The notes under the pieces are model-generated. The model did not search any database and was not told the origin of the DNA. It was given only the letters and a program-made list of their open reading frames with translations. A stretch of 64,000 bases of DNA from Plantactinospora endophytica (GTDB lineage: Bacteria > Actinomycetota > Actinomycetes > Mycobacteriales > Micromonosporaceae), in contig NZ_BONW01000019.1 in assembly GCF_016862915.1 (NCBI RefSeq), forward strand, positions 124,001 through 188,000, in the 5' to 3' direction. A program made the position numbers and the translations under genes. How positions within the stretch are numbered: the first letter of the stretch is position 1; each line of letters opens with the position of its first letter. Shown piece after piece: positions 57,698 through 64,000 of this stretch.

Positions 57698-58249
57698 TCA
57701 GTGTTCGGAGGTGAGGTCGGCAAGCGCCTGGACGGTCCTCCAGTTCCGGGTCGTCGATGCCACGGCCAGCCGCTTCTCCAGATAGGCGTTGCTGAATTTA
57801 GTCCGGCCGTACCCGTCCGGGTAGTGCAGGTAGATGTCCCGACCCGTGCCGGCGAAGGTGAACTCGGCGGTGTCCGTACCGGGCACGGTCAGCTCGGCTG
57901 CCCGGTCCGGGTCGGGCAACTCGGCGAGGAACGCCACCAGCAACTTGACCTCGTCCGGCTGCGCCTTCGCGTACGGGTTGGCGCCGGCCAGTGCCGTCAG
58001 TTCGGCGCCGGACCGGACCAGCACCGGTACGTCCAGTCCCAACTCGTCGGCGATGGCAGCCCGGACGTCGCCGCCCAGCCGCTCCGGATCGGCTCCGTCC
58101 GCCGCCCCGAACACCACGTTCCCGCTCTGTAGGTACGTCCGGACGTCGTCGTGCCCGAGCGCGGTGACGATCCGGCGCAGGTCGGCCATGCCGATCCGGT
58201 TCCCCGGGCCGACGTTGACGCCCCGCAGCAGTGCGGCGTAGCGGGTCAT
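57698..58249 (-). CDS. DUF1697 protein
   Basis: A 183-residue protein with the family start YAALLRGVNVGPGNRI, the conserved YLQSGNVVF segment and KFSNAYLEKRLAVASTTRNWRTV near the end. Structures of the family show an alpha/beta fold of unknown function, possibly nucleic-acid or nucleotide related. Divergent from the gene at 58322. Confidence 0.92.
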   Translation of the reverse strand: MTRYAALLRGVNVGPGNRIGMADLRRIVTALGHDDVRTYLQSGNVVFGAADGADPERLGGDVRAAIADELGLDVPVLVRSGAELTALAGANPYAKAQPDEVKLLVAFLAELPDPDRAAELTVPGTDTAEFTFAGTGRDIYLHYPDGYGRTKFSNAYLEKRLAVASTTRNWRTVQALADLTSEH

Positions 58250-58321
58250 CTGCTCTCCTTCGGCTCACCGGCCCTCCCGGCCTGGTGCCGAGGTTAGTCC
58301 CGGCCCGGCATACTCCGCCGC

Positions 58322-58714
58322 ATGACCAACGACGACCACCCGCCGCCCCGTTCTTCCGTGCCGGTGCCGGTGCCGATGCCGGTGTCGGTGTCGGACGGAT
58401 CCGCCCCGCACCGTCGGCTCCGCCTGGTCGCGGTGCTCGACGTACCGGCGGAGCACCTGGCCGCCTTCCGACGCTACGAGGACCTGGTACTGCCGCTGCT
58501 GGCCGAGCACGGCGGACGGCTGGAGCAGCGGCTGCGTACCGGGGACGGGTGTACCGAGGTGCACCTGGTGTCGTTCGCCGGACGGGACGGGTACGAGTCC
58601 TATCTGGCCGATCCGCGCCGCGCGGCGTACCGGCAGCGGGAGTTGCGCGGCGTCGAGCTGGCCAGCCGGTTCCTGGAGGTTTCCGAGGTCGACCCGGTAC
58701 GCCCGGCAGAGTAG
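58322..58714 (+). CDS. Small protein with dimeric alpha/beta-barrel-like fold (DUF1330/EthD-like)
   Basis: A 130-residue protein. After a Pro/Val repeat start (PVPVPMPVSVS, encoded by a CCGGTG-like microsatellite), the body LRLVAVLDVPAEHLAAFRRY... LVSFAGRDGYESYLADPRRAAYR matches the ferredoxin-like barrel of DUF1330/EthD/YCII-type proteins. The start is uncertain because the repeat might be non-coding. No catalytic residue is recognisable. Confidence 0.7.
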   Translation: MTNDDHPPPRSSVPVPVPMPVSVSDGSAPHRRLRLVAVLDVPAEHLAAFRRYEDLVLPLLAEHGGRLEQRLRTGDGCTEVHLVSFAGRDGYESYLADPRRAAYRQRELRGVELASRFLEVSEVDPVRPAE

Positions 58715-58755
58715 TGACGAAGGACCGTGGACGATGTGGGGACCGGCGGCTCGGA

Positions 58756-59991
58756 TCAGCGGCCGACCTGTCGGCGGGCCGCCCGGCGCTGGTAGAACAG
58801 CAGCCCGAGCAGCGCACCGACCAGCATGATCGTGCCGACCGTGCCGAGTAGCCAGTCGATGTGGAAGCCGCGGTCGTCGGAGCGTACCCGGGTGGCGCCG
58901 GCTGCCGGCGAGGAGACCTGGTTGCCGGAGTCGGCCCGGGCCGGTGCGACGAGTTGGCCGACGCCCGCGTCGGCGGGCAGCCCGAAGCCCCAGTCGAGCA
59001 GCGCCGCGCCCTGTTCCCAGCCGCGCGCCGGCTGCGTCTCCGCGCCGAGCAGGGTGACGAGCAGGGTACGCCCGTTCCGCTCGGCCGCCCCGACGAAGCT
59101 GTGCCGGGCCAGGTCGGTGTAGCCGGTCTTGCCGCCCAGCGCGCCGGGATAGCGGTGCAGGAGCTGGTTGTCGTTCAGCATCGAGTAGCCCTTGGCGTTG
59201 ATCGCCGGCTGGGCCGGCACCTCCGCCGTCTTCGTCGCCGCGTACCGCCGGAAGTCGGCGTGCGCGAAGCAGGCGCGGGAGATCAGCGCCAGGTCGTAGG
59301 CGCTGGTGTACTGGCCGGGACCGTCCAGTCCGGACGGTGTCGCGGCGTGCGTCTGGTGTGCGCCGAGCCGGGCCGCCTCGGCGTTCATCGCGGCGACCCC
59401 GCCGGCCTGTCCACCGGTACCGCCGCCGAGCCGGGCCAGCACGTTCGCCGCGTCGTTGCCGGAGTTCAGGATCAGGCCGAGCCAGAGCGTCTCGACGGTG
59501 TACCGGCCGCCGCGTACCAGCCCCATCGCCGAACTGCCCGGCTCGAAGTCGAGATCCGACTCGGTCACCTCGACGACCTGCTTCGGGTCCAGGTGTGGCA
59601 GTACCGCCGCCGCCAGCAGCAGCTTCTGCACGCTCGCCGGTACGCCGTACTCGTGCGGGCCGCAGCCGCCGAGCACCGCGCCGCTGGTCAGGTCGGCGAC
59701 CAGCCACGAGGTGGCGGTGACCTTCGGCGGTTCGGCGGCGCCGGACGGGGTGACCAGGCCGGCGGTCGCCAGTGCGGGGCCACCGACCGCCGCCTTCGCC
59801 GGGTCGAGCGGTGGCGGGGCGGGGCTGGTCGGCCGGGCCACCGGCGGCGCCGGGCAGGGCCTAGCCGGCGTACCCGCTCGGGCCTGGGCCGGAGTTCTCG
59901 CCATCGCGGCTCCGGGTGCGCCGGTCATGGTCACCGACGGCAGCACCAGTGCTGCGGTGGCTACTCTCAATGCGAGTAACCCTCGGGTCAT
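58756..59991 (-). CDS. D-alanyl-D-alanine carboxypeptidase (S11)
   Basis: A 411-residue penicillin-binding DD-carboxypeptidase. The three active-site motifs are Ser120-Val-Gln-Lys123 (SVQK), Ser177-Gly-Asn179 (SGN) and Lys288-Thr-Gly (KTG). An N-terminal signal peptide (MTRGLLALRVATAALVL) and Pro/Ala spacer precede, and a C-terminal transmembrane helix (about 375-400, HIDWLLGTVGTIMLVGALLG) anchors the protein to the membrane. It trims the fifth alanine of peptidoglycan stems. Confidence 0.92.
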   Translation of the reverse strand: MTRGLLALRVATAALVLPSVTMTGAPGAAMARTPAQARAGTPARPCPAPPVARPTSPAPPPLDPAKAAVGGPALATAGLVTPSGAAEPPKVTATSWLVADLTSGAVLGGCGPHEYGVPASVQKLLLAAAVLPHLDPKQVVEVTESDLDFEPGSSAMGLVRGGRYTVETLWLGLILNSGNDAANVLARLGGGTGGQAGGVAAMNAEAARLGAHQTHAATPSGLDGPGQYTSAYDLALISRACFAHADFRRYAATKTAEVPAQPAINAKGYSMLNDNQLLHRYPGALGGKTGYTDLARHSFVGAAERNGRTLLVTLLGAETQPARGWEQGAALLDWGFGLPADAGVGQLVAPARADSGNQVSSPAAGATRVRSDDRGFHIDWLLGTVGTIMLVGALLGLLFYQRRAARRQVGR

Positions 59992-60076
59992 ACTCCGGAG
60001 AGTAACCGTCGTCCCCCGTACGGGTGGCAGATTCGGATATCGGGGCCGGCACGCTCGGCGAGTGACCCGGAGCGGC

Positions 60077-60095
60077 GGTATACCGTCGGTATACT
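60077..60095. promoter_or_regulatory. Tandem operator before VapBC-like pair
   Basis: GGTATACC (60077-60084) and GGTATACT (60088-60095) are direct copies three bases apart; the first is itself palindromic. They lie 8-26 bases before the antitoxin start at 60103, as expected for autorepression by a ribbon-helix-helix-type antitoxin. Confidence 0.75.
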
Positions 60096-60102
60096 TCCGT
60101 CC

Positions 60103-60399
60103 GTGGACACGACGATCAAGGTGGACGCGGCGGTCCGGGACCGGCTCGCCGTCATCGCCCGGGAGCGCGGCGTGACCGTGCGGGACCTGGTCGCCGAGCT
60201 GTCCAACGGCACGCCGACCGCAGCCGAGCTGCGGGAACGCGCGGACAGCGCGGCCCGATACCTGCGCTCGCGGCTCGGTGTCGACCTCGACGCGGACGAC
60301 ATATCCGCCGGTGAACGATTCTGGCAGGGCATCGCGTCGGGCGTGGCACCGTCCACTCTCGACGGCGTCGTCCGCCCGCCCGCCACACCGCGCGGGTGA
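60103..60399 (+). CDS. VapB-like antitoxin (RHH type)
   Basis: A 98-residue protein. Its N-terminus MDTTIKVDAAVRDRLAVIAR looks like a ribbon-helix-helix DNA-binding strand and helix, followed by VTVRDLVAELS. The C-terminal half, rich in acidic and aromatic residues (DADDISAGERFWQGIASGV), would cover the toxin. It overlaps the next gene by four bases (GTGA). GGTATAC repeats lie directly upstream. Confidence 0.8.
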   Translation: MDTTIKVDAAVRDRLAVIARERGVTVRDLVAELSNGTPTAAELRERADSAARYLRSRLGVDLDADDISAGERFWQGIASGVAPSTLDGVVRPPATPRG

Positions 60400-60797
60400 C
60401 CGCTCCCCTCGCGGCGGTCGTCCTCGACCACAGCGCCCTGCTCGCGCTGGGTGCCGGCCACCGGCTGCTCTCCGGCCTGGTCGCGGCGGCGCACCAGGAC
60501 GCGGGACGGCACATCTACGTACCCGCACTCTGCCTGGCGGCGGCCTCGGCCGACCGACCAGCGCTCGGCGAGCACGTCGGAGCGCTGCCGGCGATGGAGG
60601 TCGTCGAACTCGGTTACCCGGCGGCGATCGCGGTCGGCCGGCTCGTCGCCGGTGCCCTGGACTGGCAGGCCGCCCACGCGGTCGTCGTCGCCAGGCCGGA
60701 CGCCGAGTGGCCGACCGGTCGCGCGGTGCTCACCGAACATCCCGACGTCTACCGGCGACGCGGCCTGACCGCCGTCGAACTCCCGCCGCCCCGCTGA
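60396..60797 (+). CDS. Probable PIN-domain (VapC-like) toxin
   Basis: A 133-residue protein of VapC size: an initial acid in AVVLDHSALLALGAG, then mixed helices, a second acidic region near LPAMEVVELGYP and AHAVVVARPDAEWP at the usual position of the third PIN strand. The four-acid PIN set is not complete by eye, so it may be degenerate. GTG 60396 overlaps the antitoxin gene. It would cleave tRNA or mRNA. Confidence 0.7.
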   Translation: MTAPLAAVVLDHSALLALGAGHRLLSGLVAAAHQDAGRHIYVPALCLAAASADRPALGEHVGALPAMEVVELGYPAAIAVGRLVAGALDWQAAHAVVVARPDAEWPTGRAVLTEHPDVYRRRGLTAVELPPPR

Positions 60798-60844
60798 CGA
60801 GGAGCGCCGGCCGGAGCTGATCGCGGGACGGGCCGGAGGAGAAC

Positions 60845-61318
60845 TCACGGCGAGGGTCGCGGACGGACCCAGCCGAGAAACCGGGCGTGCAGTGCTGCCG
60901 GATCCGGCCCGGGGTTCGGGTTCAGCCGGTGCAGGTCGGCGGTGGCGGCGTAGAGCGCCGAGCCGAGGTAGACGTGCAACCCGACCCGGTCGTCGCGGTA
61001 GTCGGCGAGCAGCGTGAGCCGGGCCGTTGCGCACGGCCACGGATGCCCGCAGCCCCGACAGACCCACAGCGGACGCAGCGGCAGGTGCTGCCAGACCGGT
61101 CCCCGGTTCGTCGGCCGCCCGCGCGGAAACCGGGGCGGCAGGTTCGCGCCGGTCCGGGACATCGGGTACGGCGGCACGAGCGGCGGCGGATTGAACCGGT
61201 CCCGGCACGGCCAGCGGTCGCCACAGCGGCAGTGCCGCCACCACGGTCGCCGCCAGTCGCGTCGGTGCTGTGGGGCGTACCGGACGGGTTCGGGTTGCCG
61301 GCGCAGCCGTGACCACAT
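60845..61318 (-). CDS. CxCGxxWxC protein divergent from second XRE-DUF397 pair
   Basis: A 157-residue protein. It has the motif C-x-C-G-x-x-W-x-C twice: CRCGDRWPC and, slightly shifted, CRGCGHPWPC, within Arg/Pro-rich stretches (basic N-terminus RRQPEPVRYAPQHRRDW), then a helical tail (VGLHVYLGSALYAATADLHRL). The start is ATG 61318 behind GGAGG. It is transcribed away from the XRE gene at 61544, as is the 70-residue CSCG protein from the XRE gene at 39026. No function is known to me. Confidence 0.75.
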   Translation of the reverse strand: MWSRLRRQPEPVRYAPQHRRDWRRPWWRHCRCGDRWPCRDRFNPPPLVPPYPMSRTGANLPPRFPRGRPTNRGPVWQHLPLRPLWVCRGCGHPWPCATARLTLLADYRDDRVGLHVYLGSALYAATADLHRLNPNPGPDPAALHARFLGWVRPRPSP

Positions 61319-61543
61319 CGGAGCGTGACCTCCTCGGATGGGTGGCCCCGGGGACCGTCCGCGGCAAGGAGGAACTGCGGGTGGTCCCCGGGGCCGGGGG
61401 CGCCCATCCGGGTGCGATCGCGGCCTGCTCATGGGCGCCTGCCGCCCCCCAGTCTGGTGACCAAACCACTACTCTCGGAAGTAATGCCCGGACGACCCGA
61501 GCCGTTGTCCGGAGTCCACAATCCGCAGGTAAGGAGCCTGTCC

Positions 61544-62347
61544 GTGGCTGAACCGACGACCCTCGGTCTCTTCGCCGGCGAGTTACGCCGGTTCCGTGGT
61601 ATCGCCTCGCTGTCCCAGGACGGTCTGGCACAGCGGATCAACTTCTCGTCGGCCTTGGTCGCCAAGATCGAGCTGTGCCAGCGTCGCCCGACCCGCGAGT
61701 TCGCCAAGCGCTGCGACAACGTACTGGAGACCGGCGGCCTCCTCGAACGCATCCAGGCAGTGATCGGAGTCGGGCCGGTCATGCCGTGGTTCCGGGAGTG
61801 GACGATCCTCGAACAGGAGGCCGTCGCCATCCGCTGCTTCGAGCTGTCGGTGATCCCCGGCCTCCTCCAGACGGAGGCATACGCTCGTGCCCTGCTCAGT
61901 GGTGGCAGGTTGTTCACCAGCGCCGAGGTCGAGCAGCATGTGTCTACCCGGATGGCCCGACAGGAGATCCTGACCAGGGAGAAGCCGCCGTTGTTCACTG
62001 CCGTTGTCGATGAGCGGGTGTTGCACCAGCCAATCGGTGGCCCCGGAGTCATGCGTGATCAGTTGCGACACATCGTGAAGCTGTGTGCCGAACAGCCTCG
62101 GATTCGGATCCAGGTGGTGCCGACGAGGGCCGGGGCCTACATCGGGGTGAACGGCCCCTTCGTGATCGCGACGATGAAGGGTGGCGACGACATCGGTTTT
62201 CTCGACGATCAAATCGAGGGTCGATTGATCGAGCGTGCCGATGAGGTTGCCAGGGCCAACAACATCTGGGAGATAATCCGGTGCGAGGCACTGTCCCACC
62301 AGCAGTCCATCGAGCTGATTCAGGAGGTGGCGGAGTCGTGGAGTTGA
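61544..62347 (+). CDS. Second XRE-family regulator with DUF5753
   Basis: A 267-residue regulator with HTH (SLSQDGLAQRINFSSALVAKIELCQRR) and DUF5753 (REWTILEQEAVAIRCFELSVI; HIVKLCAEQPRIRIQVVPTR; FLDDQIEGRLI). AAGGAG lies before GTG 61544; an upstream ATG at 61484 gives a 20-residue longer form. The stop overlaps the DUF397 gene by ten bases. It is parallel to the pair at 39026-40017. A semi-palindromic stretch ACTACTCTCGGAAGTAAT (61468-61485) is a possible operator. Confidence 0.93.
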   Translation: MAEPTTLGLFAGELRRFRGIASLSQDGLAQRINFSSALVAKIELCQRRPTREFAKRCDNVLETGGLLERIQAVIGVGPVMPWFREWTILEQEAVAIRCFELSVIPGLLQTEAYARALLSGGRLFTSAEVEQHVSTRMARQEILTREKPPLFTAVVDERVLHQPIGGPGVMRDQLRHIVKLCAEQPRIRIQVVPTRAGAYIGVNGPFVIATMKGGDDIGFLDDQIEGRLIERADEVARANNIWEIIRCEALSHQQSIELIQEVAESWS

Positions 62348-62535
62348 GTCGCGCGGTCTGGCGGAAAAGCAGCCGCAGCAACGCCAACGCAGGCAACTGC
62401 GTCGAGGTGGCCGGTAACCTGCCCGGGGTGGTCGGGGTGCGGGACAGCAAGGATCCGAGCGGTCCGGTACTGACCTTCGCACCCGCCGCCTGGCGGTCGT
62501 TCGTGGCTACCACGCAGGCCCGCAAGGCGTCCTGA
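62338..62535 (+). CDS. DUF397 protein (second copy)
   Basis: A 65-residue DUF397 protein (WRKSSRSNANAGNCVEVAG, VGVRDSKDPSGPV, FAPAAWRSFVA). GTG 62338 overlaps the XRE stop by ten bases. Its DNA is highly similar over about 120 bases to the orphan DUF397 gene at 63026. Confidence 0.95.
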   Translation: MELSRAVWRKSSRSNANAGNCVEVAGNLPGVVGVRDSKDPSGPVLTFAPAAWRSFVATTQARKAS

Positions 62536-62641
62536 GGCCCGAGTTGGCCCTGGCCACGGCAGACGCGGTCGTGCGGTCCTCGACGGAAGTGTCAGCCGTC
62601 GGCGGAGGTTCGCGCGTCCTCGATCGTGCCTGACGGCGTCC

Positions 62642-62947
62642 TCAATCGAGGACCAACTTCTCGCCGTCGAAGTCAGCCACGATCTTCAATTGGCCGCCGA
62701 GGGCGGTAATGTACTTGCTGATCGTTCCGACCTCGGTGGCAGGTAGTTCGCCCTTCTCGATGGCGGACACACGCGCCTGCGGCACACCCATCCGGTCCGC
62801 GACCTGCTGCTGGCTCAGGTCGCGACGCTTACGGATCTCGACGAGCCGAGCGACACGGACCTCGGCAACCATGCGGTCTCTGCGCTCGGCAACCCGGGTC
62901 TCGTCGAGGTTGGCGCGGGCGCGAACGTCCGTCCAGCTATTCGCCAT
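62642..62947 (-). CDS. HigA-like XRE antitoxin, without toxin partner
   Basis: A 101-residue protein: a charged N-terminal helix (ARANLDETRVAERRDRMVAEV) and a C-terminal XRE HTH (LSQQQVADRMGVPQARVSAIEKGE, about 44-67) with SKYITALGGQLKIVADF. This is the layout of HigA/RelB-type XRE antitoxins. The 78 bases upstream hold no HigB/RelE toxin, so it is an orphan antitoxin or its toxin was lost. Confidence 0.85.
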   Translation of the reverse strand: MANSWTDVRARANLDETRVAERRDRMVAEVRVARLVEIRKRRDLSQQQVADRMGVPQARVSAIEKGELPATEVGTISKYITALGGQLKIVADFDGEKLVLD

Positions 62948-63025
62948 GATGCTGTCCCTTCAACTCGGCGAGATGGTTGTCGTACGCTTTCTATTTCAGC
63001 GCCTTCGGCCGGAAGTGGCGGTGCC

Positions 63026-63229
63026 ATGAGACTGAGCGGTGCGGCCTGGCGGAAAAGCAGCCGCAGTAATGGTCACGGTGGCGAGTGCGTCGAGGTGGCC
63101 GGGAACCTGTCGGGGGTGGTCGGGGTGCGGGACAGCAAGGATCCGGCTGGTCCGGTGTTGACCTTCGCGCCGGCCGCCTGGCGGTCGTTCGTGTGGACCT
63201 TGCCGTCCCGCGAGTTTGCCCAGCAGTAG
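63026..63229 (+). CDS. Orphan DUF397 protein (third copy)
   Basis: A 67-residue DUF397 protein (AAWRKSSRSNGHGGECVEVAG, VGVRDSKDPAGPV, FAPAAWRSFVW) lacking a preceding XRE gene. It starts at ATG 63026, divergent from the HigA-like gene 78 bases away. Its sequence is nearly the same as the copy at 62338 for about 120 bases, so it arose by local duplication with the HigA-like gene in between. Confidence 0.85.
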   Translation: MRLSGAAWRKSSRSNGHGGECVEVAGNLSGVVGVRDSKDPAGPVLTFAPAAWRSFVWTLPSREFAQQ

Positions 63230-63286
63230 TCTGCCGGCTACTCGTACCCGTTCAACCGCAGCCCCGCCGAAGTCGGCGAGGTGGCG

Positions 63287-63688
63287 TCACGCGACGGCGG
63301 TTCCTTCGAGTTCGACCATCAGGTCGGGGAGCGCCAGCCGGGTCACCCCGAGCATCGTGCTGGTCGGTGCCACCCCGGCGGCACCCAACCGCGACGCCAG
63401 CACGCCGTAGTGCGGAAAGAGTCGATCGACGTCGGTCGTGTAGACGTTGAGCCGGACGAGGTTCGCGAGGGACATGCCGGCCTCGGCGAGTACGGCTTCC
63501 AGGTTGTCGAGGCTCAGCGCCAACTGCGCTGCCATGTCACCGGCGTGCTGGGGCTTGCCGTCGCCGTCCATCGCGGTCTGCCCGGCGCAGTACAGCGTCC
63601 GGGTGTGCCCGGAGACCATCTCGCCCTGGTGGTATCCCAACCCCATCGACCACGGCCACGGGTTGACCGCCGATCGTTCCACTGCCAT
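63287..63688 (-). CDS. RidA-family (YjgF/YER057c/UK114) protein
   Basis: A 133-residue RidA-like protein with [23 protein letters not shown] and [15 protein letters not shown], but the strict RidA arginine motif (ARVxVxxLP) is replaced by [14 protein letters not shown]-like sequence here, so imine-deaminase activity is not certain. I chose ATG 63688. It is divergent from the WYL-type regulator, with a perfect inverted repeat in between. Confidence 0.85.
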   Translation of the reverse strand: MAVERSAVNPWPWSMGLGYHQGEMVSGHTRTLYCAGQTAMDGDGKPQHAGDMAAQLALSLDNLEAVLAEAGMSLANLVRLNVYTTDVDRLFPHYGVLASRLGAAGVAPTSTMLGVTRLALPDLMVELEGTAVA

Positions 63689-63759
63689 CTCAGCTCCATC
63701 CGTCGGAAGTGGGCGCGTGGTAACCCGCCCCCACGTGCCGGTGAGCTTCGCAGCCCAAT

Positions 63760-63778
63760 CACGACATCCTCTGTCGTG
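63760..63778. promoter_or_regulatory. Operator-like inverted repeat CACGACA-N5-TGTCGTG
   Basis: Perfect 7-base arms CACGACA and TGTCGTG separated by TCCTC. It is centred 31 bases before the WYL-regulator start and about 80 before the RidA start, so it fits divergent autoregulation by the HTH protein. Confidence 0.75.
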
Positions 63779-63799
63779 TATTCCGGGCATACTTCCCGG

Positions 63800-64000
63800 A
63801 TGCGCGCCGACCGGTTGGTCTCGCTGGTGCTGCTGCTGCGCCAGCGCGGTCGGCTGCCCGCCGCCACCCTGGCCCGTGAGCTGGAGGTGTCCACCCGCAC
63901 CGTGCTGCGCGACATCGAGGCGCTGTCCGCAGCCGGGGTACCCATCTACGCCGAACGCGGTCGGCACGGCGGGTTCGCGCTGCTACCTGGCTTCCAGACC
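63800..64000 (+). CDS. HTH/WYL-type (YafY-like) regulator, 5' part
   Basis: The first 67 codons of a DeoR-like HTH regulator ([51 protein letters not shown]). The HTH plus the GRxGGF(x)LLPG turn are the usual start of YafY/WYL-domain proteins; the WYL part would lie beyond the window. Start ATG 63800. Confidence 0.88.
   Translation, partial: MRADRLVSLVLLLRQRGRLPAATLARELEVSTRTVLRDIEALSAAGVPIYAERGRHGGFALLPGFQT

Overview
The window is very GC-rich actinobacterial DNA with strong third-position GC, GTG starts and GTGA stop/start overlaps. Several gene types point to the Micromonosporaceae (Micromonospora and relatives): paired XRE (DUF5753)/DUF397 genes, ECF42 sigma factors with DGPF partners, snapalysin, an AfsR/SARP regulator and a SoxR with a C-terminal extension. 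It reads as chromosome with accessory patches. No rRNA, tRNA, CRISPR array, transposase or phage integrase was recognised.

Layout. 1-9575: regulation and small enzymes (partial AfsR/SARP regulator, mycothiol-type DinB enzyme, an ECF42 sigma/DGPF pair, a membrane Ser/Thr kinase, aldo/keto reductase, and an isochorismatase-fold hydrolase coupled to a GlxA-type regulator). 9645-15551: a second ECF42/DGPF pair, a secreted metzincin protease, and a SigE-type sigma factor overlapping a membrane beta-propeller that is probably its anti-sigma factor. 15529-21684: a giant CtpI-like P-type ATPase, SoxR with a clear SoxR box, and a DEDDh exonuclease. 21689-31091: mixed housekeeping genes (alpha/beta hydrolase, YbaK editing domain, SufE, CBS protein, sugar epimerase, a membrane-anchored Hsp70 fusion, ProRS), plus an XRE regulator with two divergent Cys-rich mini-proteins. 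31386-38425: GDSL hydrolase, a large secreted protein with alternating Ig-like repeats, pentapeptide protein, rhodanese and a Tat-type propeller lipoprotein.

38566-42967 is the most interesting accessory stretch: a small CxCGxxWxC protein divergent from an XRE-DUF397 pair, facing a three-gene polymorphic-toxin cassette (short helical protein, DddA/SCP1.201-like deaminase toxin, Imm1 immunity protein). The deaminase has Asp where family members usually have the zinc-binding His. 43220-49350: flavin monooxygenase and an HSP90-TPR pair. 49569-57668: a TetR-controlled acyl-CoA/leucine-type catabolic set (biotin carboxylase, HMG-CoA lyase, carboxyltransferase, acyl-CoA dehydrogenase) interrupted by an MBL hydrolase, a DinB protein and snapalysin. 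57698-59991: small proteins and a DD-carboxypeptidase. 60103-63229 is a second accessory patch: a VapBC-like pair with an operator, a second CxCGxxWxC/XRE/DUF397 locus, an orphan HigA-like antitoxin and an orphan duplicated DUF397. The window ends with RidA and a partial WYL-type regulator divided by a perfect 7-bp-arm inverted repeat.

Two themes stand out. One is dense regulation: three ECF sigma factors, three XRE regulators of the Cys-protein/DUF397 type, and SoxR, TetR, GlxA, SARP and WYL regulators. The other is toxin/antitoxin or conflict modules sitting in the slightly AT-richer spots of an otherwise uniform genome.
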